A model generated the notes under the pieces. It worked only from the letters and a program-made list of their open reading frames with translations, ran no database searches and was not told the origin of the DNA. From contig JAQWCT010000003.1 of assembly GCA_028705785.1 (NCBI GenBank), forward strand, positions 1-35,451: DNA of 35,451 nucleotides, written 5' to 3'. Shown here piece after piece: positions 1 to 7,547 of the stretch (positions within the stretch are counted from its first letter, which is position 1; the number at the start of each line of letters is the position of its first letter). The position numbers and the translations under genes are program-made. This DNA comes from Sulfurospirillaceae bacterium. Its GTDB lineage: Bacteria; Campylobacterota; Campylobacteria; Campylobacterales; Sulfurospirillaceae.

Positions 1-102
1 GTTCGGCCTTGATGTGCGAGATCTTCGTCGGGCCGTAGACGACCTCCACGGCCTGCACCCGGTAAGCCTTGTCGAATCCGACAGGGCCAGCGGAGACGGT
101 AT
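1..102 (-). other. GC-rich foreign fragment at contig end (probable chimera)
   Basis: The first 100 bases contain 64 G/C, while everything after about position 103 is AT-rich. On the minus strand one frame is open with strong G/C preference at third codon positions and reads ...VSAGPVGFDKAYRVQAVEV..., which looks like real protein from a high-GC organism or phage. I do not recognise the family. On the plus strand the frame of the downstream radical-SAM gene makes no sense here and meets a TGA at 10-12. The break lies where radical-SAM similarity begins (about 100-106), so a library or assembly chimera is the simplest explanation. Confidence 0.7.
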
Positions 103-669
103 CTGAATATCAAAAATATCTTTGTCACGAATGGCTTTGAATCTAGCGAAGTGATAGAGGACATGGTAGGGCTCATCGACGCAGTCAATGTCGACCTCAA
201 ATCTTTCAATGAAACCTATTACAAAAAAGAGTTAGGCGGCAAGCTTGAGGTCATTCTTAAAAATCTAAAACACTTCAAAAAAAATAACATTTGGGTAGAG
301 GTCACAACACTCATTGTCCCCACCAAAAATGACAGTAGTGAAGAACTTTCCCAAATCGCCCATTTTATCGCTAAAGAGTTGGGTGCTTCTACGCCTTGGC
401 ATTTAAGCGCTTTTCATCCTGATTATAAAGAGCCTCACTTACCGCATACCTCTTTTTCATCACTTCAAAGAGCTTATACTATCGCCAAATCTGCTGGGCT
501 CCATCATGTCTACATCGGCAACACCAGTGTCGAAAACGATACTTTATGCTCTACATGTAAAGAAGTTTTGATTCAAAGAAAGCATTTTAAAGTCATGCAC
601 AACACACTCAAAAAAGGGTGCTGCCCCAAATGCCAAACCAAACTAGAGGGAGTTTTTGATGCAAGTTAG
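103..669 (+). CDS. amrS: AmmeMemoRadiSam system radical SAM enzyme, 5'-truncated
   Basis: C-terminal half of the radical-SAM member of the AmmeMemoRadiSam set (names follow the conserved three-part family: AMMECR1, Memo and radical SAM). The N-terminal CxxxCxxC cluster motif is missing because the contig changes to foreign sequence at about position 103. Recognition rests on the NIFVTNGF strand, DAVNVDLKSFNETYYKK, the EVTTLIVPTKND strand, WHLSAFHPDYK, and a C-terminal CxxC...CxxC zinc-ribbon-like segment (CSTC and CPKC). The family is a radical-SAM enzyme whose substrate is poorly defined. It overlaps the Memo-like gene by 11 bases, so the two are translated together. The first internal ATG is at 166, but that is not the real start. 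Confidence 0.85.
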   Translation: MNIKNIFVTNGFESSEVIEDMVGLIDAVNVDLKSFNETYYKKELGGKLEVILKNLKHFKKNNIWVEVTTLIVPTKNDSSEELSQIAHFIAKELGASTPWHLSAFHPDYKEPHLPHTSFSSLQRAYTIAKSAGLHHVYIGNTSVENDTLCSTCKEVLIQRKHFKVMHNTLKKGCCPKCQTKLEGVFDAS

Positions 670-1450
670 ACAAAGCGTCGTCTCTGGCGCCTTTTACCCC
701 AATGAATGTGACGAAATCCAACACTACATCGCTCACTTTAATGCAACCATGCCCAAAATAAATGTGGATATAACAGCTCGCGCACTCATCGTTCCTCACG
801 CAGGCTATATCTACAGTGGCTACACTGCCAACCTTGCCTATAACCTTACCGCATCCAAACGCTCCGACATCAAAAGAGTCATCGTCATAGGTCCAAGCCA
901 TCGCGTTTACCTTGAGGGGGCTTCCATCGCTTTATATGATGCTTTTCAAACACCCTGTAAAAATATCACTATCGACCTAGACTACAGCCTTGCACTCAAA
1001 GAACAATACGCTTTTTTGAACTTCATACCCCAGGCCCACAGTGAGCACTCCACTGAAACCCAAATGCCTTTTATCGCACACTACTTTCCACAAGCCAGCG
1101 TTGTTGAAATCGTCTATGGAAAAATAGCACATGAACCACTAAGCCTGCTCATCAACTCCCTTTTAGACGATGCCCAAAACCTCGTCGTCATCAGCACCGA
1201 CCTTAGCCATTTTCACACACAAGAAGTTGCCAATGCAAAAGATAAATACTGCATCGAAGCTATCAACCATCTTGATATACAAAACCTTGAACAATGCGAA
1301 GCCTGCGGTATCACAGGCGTAAAAGCCATGGTGCAAAGTGCTCAAAAACTTGGTCTAAAACCCCATTTTTTAGACTATCGCACCAGTTATGAACGCACTA
1401 AAGATGCGAGTCGGGTAGTGGGCTATGCTTCATTTATTTTAGGAGCTTAA
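659..1450 (+). CDS. amrB: AmmeMemoRadiSam system protein B (Memo-like)
   Basis: 263-residue Memo family protein. Family motifs in order are PHAGYIYSG (about 46-54), GPSHR (79-82), HSEHSTETQMPF (127-138), STDLSHF (179-185) and CGITG (216-220). The conserved histidines and acidic residues resemble the metal-site residues of the dioxygenase-related Memo fold. I chose ATG 659 because GAGGGAG at 646-652 is well placed. The codon just before it (TTG 656) could be read as an alternative start. The 5' end overlaps the radical-SAM gene, as usual for this pair. The 3' end overlaps the convergent AraC gene by three bases. The cellular role of this family is not settled. Confidence 0.9.
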   Translation: MQVRQSVVSGAFYPNECDEIQHYIAHFNATMPKINVDITARALIVPHAGYIYSGYTANLAYNLTASKRSDIKRVIVIGPSHRVYLEGASIALYDAFQTPCKNITIDLDYSLALKEQYAFLNFIPQAHSEHSTETQMPFIAHYFPQASVVEIVYGKIAHEPLSLLINSLLDDAQNLVVISTDLSHFHTQEVANAKDKYCIEAINHLDIQNLEQCEACGITGVKAMVQSAQKLGLKPHFLDYRTSYERTKDASRVVGYASFILGA

Positions 1451-2292
1451 TGGATAGGCACATAAATCTCAGTACGCAAATTCTCAGGCTTCGTGCGCCT
1501 AGGATCGCGGTTGAGGTACTTCTCGAAAATGGGTTTATCGCGTAGTTTCACACCACTTTGAACCATCCACTGACCTATCTCATCGTAGGTAGCTTTGAGA
1601 TTTTCATACGCGCCCTTATGCAAAAATACCGCACATTTTCCACCATCCATCACCTTGCGAAAAACCTCACCTTTTGGCTCAACACTTGCGTCATTACAGC
1701 TAATGCACGCATCATAGCGCAGTAAATCTGGCTCGATAAGATTAGGATTGTCATGCCCGATGCCAAAGTGCATCGTCTCTTTGTCCATAATTTTTTTATG
1801 AAACTTCATCTTCTGCTCATACGCGAAAGGCATCAACACATTCCACGCTTCACACGCTGAGGTAGCATATGAACCTGTTTTTCGTACATACAAAACCGTT
1901 ATCGGCTCTACATTAACCACTTTTGGCGTTACCATCACAACTCCTTGTTTCACTTTGAGCTGATCCGCAAAAGCCCTCGGACTCATCCCAAAATGTTTTT
2001 TAAACGCTTTGGTAAAAGAGGCATTGGTTTCATAGCCGCTATCAAGGGCAATTTGAGTAATTTTCGGCTCGATTTTGAGCTTCAAAGTCGTCCCTTGAAG
2101 CCTTATACGACGAATATAATCCCCAATATTCTCACCACTAACAGCCCTAAAAATCCTATGAAAATGATACTTTGAAAACCCCGCCACTTTGGCTAACTCA
2201 TCTAGTGTAAGATCTTGCGCATAGTTAGCTTCAATGTAAAAGATGACCTTATACACACTGTGAACATAGTCCTCTTTGGTTATCTCTTTCAT
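1447..2292 (-). CDS. AraC family regulator with GyrI-like effector domain
   Basis: 281 residues. The N-terminal part (about 8-108) is an AraC/XylS DNA-binding domain with two helix-turn-helix motifs: LTLDELAKVAGFSKYHFHRIFR, then ITQIALDSGYETNASFTKAFKKHFGMSPRAF. The C-terminal part (about 125-281) looks like the GyrI/SOUL-type small-molecule binding domain found in Rob- and SbmC-like proteins, ending EIYVPIH. Such proteins usually sense hydrophobic compounds or drugs and activate efflux or stress genes. Start is ATG 2292 with GAGGGG just upstream. It is convergent with the Memo-like gene. The target genes cannot be seen from this window. Confidence 0.9.
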   Translation of the reverse strand: MKEITKEDYVHSVYKVIFYIEANYAQDLTLDELAKVAGFSKYHFHRIFRAVSGENIGDYIRRIRLQGTTLKLKIEPKITQIALDSGYETNASFTKAFKKHFGMSPRAFADQLKVKQGVVMVTPKVVNVEPITVLYVRKTGSYATSACEAWNVLMPFAYEQKMKFHKKIMDKETMHFGIGHDNPNLIEPDLLRYDACISCNDASVEPKGEVFRKVMDGGKCAVFLHKGAYENLKATYDEIGQWMVQSGVKLRDKPIFEKYLNRDPRRTKPENLRTEIYVPIH

Positions 2293-2365
2293 AGCCCCTC
2301 TTCAAAATGTTTATGTGAAAGTGTAGAGTAATGGCGAAATTAAAACTACTCCGTGATTGCTAAGT

Positions 2366-3238
2366 TTATCTTATAATTTGTTGCCGAATTTTCTTGGTAA
2401 AATTATAAATGTCTTTTTTAGTCTTTAAATCCTCAAAATGAGATTTTTTTAACCATAAGTGTAATAAATCTCTGCGAAATATAAAATGAGTGATTAAAAG
2501 ATATTTTGTATAGTCGTGCAAAGTATGGTCTTTAATAACGAATTGTAATCTCACAAATACCTCTTCGTATGCTGAATAAAGTGCAAAGAAATAAACAAAT
2601 GGCAAATATAGAATTGATAGTAAGATTGGAACACTAAAATCACGCAATTTTTCTAATGTACAAACTTCATCAAAGTGAATATATATCTGCCATAAACTAT
2701 ATATTATTAGTGAAAAACCTAAAAATATTGCAATGCCATTTAATAATTTTTCTACAAGCCTATGTTTTTCATCACGATTTGAAATAGCAATCATTGCACC
2801 AAGTACGAATGTACAGGGAATAAAAATTAATTCAAACCAAAGTGAAAATACATTTAAATTAACTATAAAATCAATTAACACGGTCAATTTAAAATTTTCA
2901 ATAATCGCTTTTTTAAAAAACATTTTATCTTCATTAATTTTATTCAATTTAAAAAACATCGAAAATGCGCTTGTCACACTCCAAATCAATGTCGCATTTA
3001 ATTGTGAATTATCCCAAATATCAAATTGATACAAGAACAAAACTATGATTAAAATATAACAAACCATTGAAAAAATACTCATCAAAATAGGTTTTGTTAG
3101 AAATGTTTTTATCAATGCATTTAATGCATCTCTGACATTTTTGTTTTTCGTAACCCAAAAAAGTATTAGAAAAATCCATATTATTAAAGCTATTTGTCTA
3201 TTATCAAAGTCATTTATAAAATCTAAGATTACTTCCAA
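2366..3238 (-). CDS. Hypothetical multi-pass membrane protein
   Basis: 290 residues, no family I can name. It has several strongly hydrophobic stretches (about 14-30, 50-72, 115-135, 138-153, 165-187 and 200-222), so it is an inner membrane protein. The C-terminal ~70 residues are charged and probably cytoplasmic (HLWLKKSHFEDLKTKKDIYNF region). Start is TTG 3238, preceded by GAGGAAGAG about six bases upstream. It begins two bases after the TetR stop, so it is probably co-transcribed with that gene. Base composition is visibly more AT-rich than both neighbours, and codon use resembles the integrated element more than the flanking genes, which hints at acquisition. Function unknown. Confidence 0.7.
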   Translation of the reverse strand: MEVILDFINDFDNRQIALIIWIFLILFWVTKNKNVRDALNALIKTFLTKPILMSIFSMVCYILIIVLFLYQFDIWDNSQLNATLIWSVTSAFSMFFKLNKINEDKMFFKKAIIENFKLTVLIDFIVNLNVFSLWFELIFIPCTFVLGAMIAISNRDEKHRLVEKLLNGIAIFLGFSLIIYSLWQIYIHFDEVCTLEKLRDFSVPILLSILYLPFVYFFALYSAYEEVFVRLQFVIKDHTLHDYTKYLLITHFIFRRDLLHLWLKKSHFEDLKTKKDIYNFTKKIRQQIIR

Positions 3239-3240
3239 GT

Positions 3241-3807
3241 TTATCTCTTCCTCTCAATATGCACAATCAACTCCTCAATCACATCCACATAATCTTGCGC
3301 ATTACCACTCGCTTTGGCTGCTAAAATAGCGCCTTCAATCGTTGAGGTAATGAAAAGTGCGAGTTTCGTTGTATCGCACGGCTGCATCTCTTTTACTTCA
3401 ATGGCTTTATCCAAAATGGCTTTGATGTTGGCACGAAAAGCGCCATAGATGGACTTCATGAGTGTGTTAAAATCTTCGTCGATGTTGGACATCTCTTGGA
3501 CAATGTTGGCGATGGGGCATCCGCGTTTGAAATCTCGCACAGAGGTGTCGCGCAAACGGGTGTAAAATTCTTCAAGAAAACCGCTGGTGTAAGTTTCAAC
3601 ATAACGGTATTTTTCAGCGTTTTTTTGGAGTATCGTCTCTTCGATGGAGGCGAGGGCTAACTCTTTTTTATTGGCAAAGAAATGATACATCGAACCTTTA
3701 TGTACGCCTGCTTTTGCCAAGATATCTGAGAGTGATGCACCTTGATAGCCATGGGAAAAAACCTCATCAAATGTTGCGTTTATAAGTTTTTCTCGTGTTG
3801 TTTCCAT
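3241..3807 (-). CDS. TetR/AcrR family transcriptional repressor
   Basis: 188 residues. The N-terminal helix-turn-helix (about 5-50) is classical TetR: REKLINATFDEVFSHGYQGASLSDILAKAGVHKGSMYHFFANKKEL. The rest is the helical ligand-binding and dimer domain, including a CPIANIVQEMS segment similar to NemR/AcrR-like regulators. Start is ATG 3807. It is divergent from the isochorismatase/AhpD-like operon. Two 16-bp palindromic repeats sit in the shared upstream region, the usual arrangement for a TetR protein that represses both itself and the neighbouring operon. The inducer is unknown; the partner genes suggest a reactive or electrophilic compound. Confidence 0.92.
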   Translation of the reverse strand: METTREKLINATFDEVFSHGYQGASLSDILAKAGVHKGSMYHFFANKKELALASIEETILQKNAEKYRYVETYTSGFLEEFYTRLRDTSVRDFKRGCPIANIVQEMSNIDEDFNTLMKSIYGAFRANIKAILDKAIEVKEMQPCDTTKLALFITSTIEGAILAAKASGNAQDYVDVIEELIVHIERKR

Positions 3808-3855
3808 TTTTTTTCCTCAATATATTGGCTAGATTATAACATATTTTTGCACCAC

Positions 3856-3905
3856 TTGACTAATTGGTCAATTTTGGTTAAACTTCTGCTTGACCAATTA
3901 GTCAA
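3856..3905. promoter_or_regulatory. Twin palindromic operators between tetR gene and hydrolase operon
   Basis: TTGACTAATTGGTCAA at 3856-3871 and TTGACCAATTAGTCAA at 3890-3905 are exact reverse complements of each other. Each is itself a near-perfect palindrome (TTGACYAATTRGTCAA). Centres are 34 bp apart. Their location between the divergent repressor and its probable target operon, just before the AAGGAGG ribosome binding site, supports TetR operators. Binding itself is inferred. Confidence 0.8.
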
Positions 3906-3921
3906 GTCGTAAGGAGGTTTT

Positions 3922-4470
3922 ATGAAACGAGCTCTTATCGTCGTCGATGTTCAAAATGAGTACTTCAGTGGTGGCGCTTTGCCCATTACTTATCCGCCCG
4001 ATAGTTTTGAGCATATCAAAACAGCGATTGCAAAAGCGCAAAAGGTCAATGTGCCTATCGTCTTAGTGCAACACACCTCGCTTCAAGCAGATGCAAAAGC
4101 TTTTGTAAAAGGCAGTCACACTTGGGAATTTCACGAAGAAATTAAGCAGATTAAGCCAGAGATTTACATCGAAAAGAACCATGCAAGCTCTTTTGTGGGA
4201 ACTGATTTAAACTGGAGGCTAAGAAGTCTTGGTGTCGATACGGTTACCATCGTAGGCTATATGACACAAAACTGTTGTGATGCCACCGCACGCGATGCTT
4301 CACAACTTGGATTTACGGTTGAATTTCTCAGCGATGCCAATGGCACACTGGATTTTGAAAACAATGCAGGAAAAGTGAGTGCCGAAGAGTTACATCGCTC
4401 ATTTTTAGTGGCTCAGGCGTTTGGATTTAGTCGCGTTTTAACGCTTAACGAATGGATATCATTACTTTAA
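3922..4470 (+). CDS. Isochorismatase-like cysteine hydrolase
   Basis: 182 residues of the isochorismatase/nicotinamidase superfamily. The likely catalytic triad is visible: Asp9 (VVDVQNEYF), Lys85 (IEKNHASSF) and Cys118 in the GYMTQNCC segment. A second Cys (119) follows directly. TDLNWRLRSLGVDTVTIVGYMTQNCCDATARDA is the family core. Enzymes of this fold hydrolyse amides, carbamates or vinyl ethers; the substrate here is not evident. Start is ATG 3922 after AAGGAGG. It is the first gene of a two-gene operon with the AhpD-like gene (12-base gap) and is probably repressed by the divergent TetR protein. Confidence 0.9.
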   Translation: MKRALIVVDVQNEYFSGGALPITYPPDSFEHIKTAIAKAQKVNVPIVLVQHTSLQADAKAFVKGSHTWEFHEEIKQIKPEIYIEKNHASSFVGTDLNWRLRSLGVDTVTIVGYMTQNCCDATARDASQLGFTVEFLSDANGTLDFENNAGKVSAEELHRSFLVAQAFGFSRVLTLNEWISLL

Positions 4471-4482
4471 AAGGAAAAAATT

Positions 4483-5016
4483 ATGCCTATCATTAACACA
4501 GTCAAACCAGAAGATGCTACAGGTGAGCTTGCCGAGCTTTATGGAAAAATTACAGCGATGCGAGGACGGGTAAGTAACTCAGCGCAAATCTTTAGTTCTA
4601 GCCCTGAACTTATCAAGCAACAAATGAGCTTCATCGGCTACTATATGAATCACAAAGTGCTCTCCATGCCACTTTTAGCCTGCATCCGCACCCTTATTTC
4701 TGATAAAAACAACTGCCAATACTGTGTCGATTTTAACTCCTCGATGCTTATCAATATGCTTGGCTGGACACCCAAAGAGGTGGAAGCCATGCGAGCGAAT
4801 CCAGCAGATGCAAAGCTAGAGGATAAAGAAAAAGCTATGCTTCTGTTTGTCCTCAAAGCAGTGCGAACACCTCATACGATTGAAGCTCAAGATGTCCAAA
4901 CTTTGCGTAATATTGGCTATGATGATGGTGATATATTGGATGCTACAAACCATGGTGCGCGCATGTCTGCCATCGATATTATCTTTGATGCCTTCAAAAT
5001 AGAGAAAGATTTTTAA
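4483..5016 (+). CDS. AhpD-like / carboxymuconolactone decarboxylase family protein
   Basis: 177 residues of the alkylhydroperoxidase-like (CMD) helical fold. The CxxC redox pair is at Cys78 and Cys81 (NNCQYCVDF). The histidine that often follows three residues later in AhpD is not present (Asn85 instead), so classical peroxidase chemistry is uncertain. C-terminal residues NHGARMSAIDIIFDAFKI fit the family. Start is ATG 4483 with AAAAGGA upstream. It probably works with the isochorismatase-like gene in detoxification under TetR control. Substrate unknown. Confidence 0.85.
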   Translation: MPIINTVKPEDATGELAELYGKITAMRGRVSNSAQIFSSSPELIKQQMSFIGYYMNHKVLSMPLLACIRTLISDKNNCQYCVDFNSSMLINMLGWTPKEVEAMRANPADAKLEDKEKAMLLFVLKAVRTPHTIEAQDVQTLRNIGYDDGDILDATNHGARMSAIDIIFDAFKIEKDF

Positions 5017-5022
5017 GCACTT

Positions 5023-5078
5023 GTGCCTTAAAAGTAAATAGGAAATTAAGGTATAATTGCCTAATTCTTTTAAGGCAC
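5023..5078 (+). promoter_or_regulatory. Promoter and 12-bp inverted repeat upstream of AAE-type permease
   Basis: GTGCCTTAAAAG (5023-5034) and CTTTTAAGGCAC (5067-5078) are perfect inverted repeats 32 bp apart. Between them lies a good -10 box, TATAAT at 5052-5057. The right arm would be in the 5' leader, close to the ribosome binding site. A regulator site spanning the promoter or a leader structure are both possible. Which protein binds is unknown. Confidence 0.5.
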
Positions 5079-5086
5079 TATTTTTT

Positions 5087-6670
5087 ATGATTAATAACGA
5101 AATTTTCTACCTTTTTGCCATCATTTCTGTTGGTTACATCTTAGGCAACATCAAAATCCGAGGTTTTTCGCTCGATGTGACGGCTATGCTTATCGTGGCA
5201 CTCATCGCAGGACATTATGGGATGGTTATCTCTGATGCGTTTCAGTATTTTGGATTGGCTATTTTTATCTATGCCGTTGGACTTCAATCAGGTCCTGGTT
5301 TTTTTGATACTATCAAAAATGAGGGTCTCAAGCTGAACCTCATTGCCACTGCCCTTTTAGTCCTTCTTTTTGTCATTATCTTTGGTTTTGGTTATTTTTT
5401 CGACTTACCAAAAACGATTATCGACGGTATTTTTACAGGAGCACTTACTTCAGTACCCGCACTCGCAGCCGCATTGGAAATCAAACATACACCGACAACT
5501 TCGGTTATCTTTGGTCTTGTTTATCCGTTTGGCATTGTAGCAACTGTACTTTTTATCCGTTTGCTTCCTGTACTTTTTCGTGTCGATTTGCAAAAAGAGG
5601 TTGAAGAGTACGAATCAGCTCAAAAGATCCGTTTCCCCGATATCCACACACGAAACTTTCGTATCACCAATGAAAATTTTAGAAATACCGAAATCAAAAA
5701 ATCAAAAATAGAGAGTATGACTTCAACCGTCATCGAACGGATGACCTCAGATAGGGCGGAAGACCACACCACAGAAGATATTTCGCTTAGCTTTGGAGAT
5801 GTTATTCGCGTGGTAGGAACAGATGAGCAACTTGCTAGTCTTAGCATCGTTTTGGGTCAAGAGATCGGCGAAGACCATGAATTTCAAGACAATATGATTG
5901 TTTTAAGACTATTGACGACTTCCAAAGAAATCGTGGGCAAAAAAATCGGTGTGATTAAAGAGCTTAAATCCCTTCGTGCAGTCATTACTAAAGTACGACG
6001 CGCGGGCATCGACATTCCTGCATATCCTAGTCTTACCTTGCGACTTGGTGATAAACTCTATGTTGTTGCCCCTCAATCCTACGCTGAAAAAGTCACCAAA
6101 CTCATCGGTAATGACCTTTTAAAATACCCAGCCGCAGACTTCTTGCCTATATCTTTAGGGGTTGTTTTTGGTATCTTAATAGGTAGCATTCCTCTTTATA
6201 TCCCTGGTGTTGGAGCTATCAAACTAAGCTTTGTTGGTGGCATTTTGATTACCGCTTTAATATTAGGAAGACTAGGTCGTGTAGGCCCTATCGTATGGAA
6301 CCTTTCACCACATTCAACTACCCTTTTAAAAACCCTTGGTCAGCTTATCTTTATAGCAACGCTTGGAACCAACGCAGGCAAATACCTCGTCGAATCTTTA
6401 GAAAACAATGGCATCCTTCCAATCGTACTCGCCCTTGGTGCCCTCATCGTTTCTTTAGGGATAGTGACCTTTACATGTAGAAAGATTTTGAAGATGAATT
6501 TCTTAGATATTTTAGGTCTTCTCTCTGGAGCGATGACCTCTACGCCATCTCTAACAATGGCAAACAACATGACTAAAACAGACTATCCTTCCATCGCTTA
6601 TGCCGCTGTATATCCGCTTGGTTTGGTACTTGTCATCGTTTTAGCACAACTAGGCATGAAGATAATGTAG
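5087..6670 (+). CDS. AAE-type (AspT/YidE/YbjL-like) permease with central TrkA-C domain
   Basis: 527 residues. Two homologous membrane halves (about 5-165 and 355-527), each rich in glycine and containing the GAxTSxPAL / GAMTSTPSL repeat motif, flank a cytoplasmic region (about 180-350). The central region has TrkA-C like segments (SFGDVIRVVGT..., LRLGDKLYVVAP). This is the duplicated permease layout of the aspartate:alanine exchanger family. The substrate is unknown. I chose ATG 5087: an upstream in-frame TTG at 5057 overlaps the -10 box TATAAT, so it cannot be the start if that promoter is used. The downstream small gene begins on the base after this stop codon. Confidence 0.88.
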   Translation: MINNEIFYLFAIISVGYILGNIKIRGFSLDVTAMLIVALIAGHYGMVISDAFQYFGLAIFIYAVGLQSGPGFFDTIKNEGLKLNLIATALLVLLFVIIFGFGYFFDLPKTIIDGIFTGALTSVPALAAALEIKHTPTTSVIFGLVYPFGIVATVLFIRLLPVLFRVDLQKEVEEYESAQKIRFPDIHTRNFRITNENFRNTEIKKSKIESMTSTVIERMTSDRAEDHTTEDISLSFGDVIRVVGTDEQLASLSIVLGQEIGEDHEFQDNMIVLRLLTTSKEIVGKKIGVIKELKSLRAVITKVRRAGIDIPAYPSLTLRLGDKLYVVAPQSYAEKVTKLIGNDLLKYPAADFLPISLGVVFGILIGSIPLYIPGVGAIKLSFVGGILITALILGRLGRVGPIVWNLSPHSTTLLKTLGQLIFIATLGTNAGKYLVESLENNGILPIVLALGALIVSLGIVTFTCRKILKMNFLDILGLLSGAMTSTPSLTMANNMTKTDYPSIAYAAVYPLGLVLVIVLAQLGMKIM

Positions 6671-7147
6671 ATGAATATGCTCATTTTGACGCATAACCAT
6701 TGGCTAAATAACTACATCCTCAATAAAGAATTTAGCCTTCTTGCAGGCATCTCTTCCAATGCTTATCGTTACTGGAACGGTGTCGAAGCTGCCAAATTTG
6801 ATGATGCGAGAGTCGTTTTTTTGCGCAAAGAGAGTGTTCTACCCAAATACAAAGCAATCGCCCAACAATGCACCAACCTTTTTGGCATGGTACAATCTCA
6901 AGCTTTTTGCAAATACACTGGACTTGCACCCTCTCATCTCATCGAAAAAAATCACTCTTGTATCTATGAAGCCCTAGAGATTATCGATATCTGCGACATC
7001 AAATTTGTCAATCTTAAAAAATTTTATGATGATTTAAAACTAGATTATAAGTACCACATCTACATCGAAAAATGCAAGTATTTTGGCCCTTCACCACTAG
7101 AAAAAAAGATAAACTTAAGTAGTGGCATCTGCGTGGGGTACTATTAA
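6671..7147 (+). CDS. Hypothetical protein, 158 residues
   Basis: I do not recognise this protein. ATG 6671 directly follows the TAG of the permease gene, so it is probably translated by coupling. The sequence is soluble, with no signal peptide, and contains several cysteines and aromatic residues. The N-terminal third (NKEFSLLAGISSNAYRYWNG) has a helix-turn-helix flavour: a helix, a short turn and a recognition-like segment. The DNA-binding suggestion is weak. It is the last gene before tRNA-Ser and the integrated element, and its base composition is host-like. Confidence 0.7.
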   Translation: MNMLILTHNHWLNNYILNKEFSLLAGISSNAYRYWNGVEAAKFDDARVVFLRKESVLPKYKAIAQQCTNLFGMVQSQAFCKYTGLAPSHLIEKNHSCIYEALEIIDICDIKFVNLKKFYDDLKLDYKYHIYIEKCKYFGPSPLEKKINLSSGICVGYY

Positions 7148-7194
7148 TTGCCACATAAGCACAAAATGGCTATACTTTCACCCTTATCTAAGAT

Positions 7195-7282
7195 GGGCAG
7201 ATGGGAGAGTGGTTTAATCCAGTCGCCTGGAACGCGGCCGTGGGGCAACTCACCGGGGGTTCGAATCCCCCTCTGCCCGCCA
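7195..7282 (+). tRNA. serW: tRNA-Ser(GGA), CCA encoded
   Basis: Acceptor stem GGGCAGA (7195-7201) pairs with TCTGCCC (7272-7278), followed by G and encoded CCA. The anticodon stem GTCGC/GCGGC carries loop CTGGAAC, giving anticodon GGA (serine UCC/UCU). A long variable arm, as in serine tRNAs, and a T arm GGGGGTTCGAATCCCCC are present. A -10 box TATACT lies at 7171-7176. The 3' end is the integration site of the element that follows; the tRNA remains intact because the element restores its 3' end. Confidence 0.97.
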
Positions 7283-7283
7283 T
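7266..7283 (+). repeat. attL core (tRNA 3' end)
   Basis: TCCCCCTCTGCCCGCCAT covers the tRNA T-stem 3' side, acceptor stem, CCA and one further base. It is identical to 11856-11873. In the integrase frame it reads Ser-Pro-Ser-Ala-Arg-His, with no stop. Confidence 0.92.
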
Positions 7284-7342
7284 ACCCCTTTCAAACCCCC
7301 TAAAATAGGCACTTCTGATATTTCAAAACCTCCAAAATCTGT

Positions 7343-7359
7343 CTGCTATGACGACTTTT
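7343..7359 (+). repeat. 17-bp direct repeat, left copy (possible integrase arm site)
   Basis: CTGCTATGACGACTTTT, identical to 11713-11729. It starts 60 bp inside the left att core; the other copy ends 126 bp before the right att core. In the circle the two would flank attP on both sides, the arrangement expected for arm-type integrase sites. Binding is inferred. Confidence 0.6.
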
Positions 7360-7547
7360 CAAAAATACCACAAAAAACACTAGAAAACTATGCTAGTTTA
7401 AGACTATATAGAGTTAATAATATATACTATTACAGAAGAAACATTTTAAAAAAATGTTATAGAATATCACTTAAAACAACCGATATTAAAAAGGCTATAT
7501 ATTTAAAAAAGTGTTTTGATATCTTAAAAAAAGAGGAGTTTATTAGA

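Larger units (their letters stand above)
7266..7547 (+). other. Start-less in-frame N-terminal segment of the integrase
   Basis: The integrase frame stays open upstream of its first ATG (7548) back to a TAA at 7215 inside the tRNA. The 94 codons from attL to 7547 have no ATG, GTG or TTG. Residues such as ASLRLYRVNNIYYYRRN and RISLKTTDIKKAIYL are typical of the N-terminal arm-binding region of tyrosine integrases (short beta strands, then SLKT-D-xxA). This segment therefore looks like genuine protein-coding sequence that has lost its start. The same 18-bp att core at 11856 is entered in the same frame by the small gene at 11751, which supplies a start if the ends are joined. Confidence 0.82.

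Noticed and set aside
656-658. TTG 656 as start of the Memo-like gene
   Set aside because: ATG 659 is immediately adjacent and equally well spaced from GAGGGAG.
5057-5086. TTG 5057 as start of the permease
   Set aside because: It overlaps the -10 box TATAAT, and the added residues are not membrane-protein-like. ATG 5087 begins the first helix.
7215-7265. Integrase translation starting inside the tRNA (CTG 7227 or similar)
   Set aside because: No ribosome binding site is possible without disrupting the structured tRNA, and no ATG/GTG/TTG exists. The distal start at 11751 explains the frame better.
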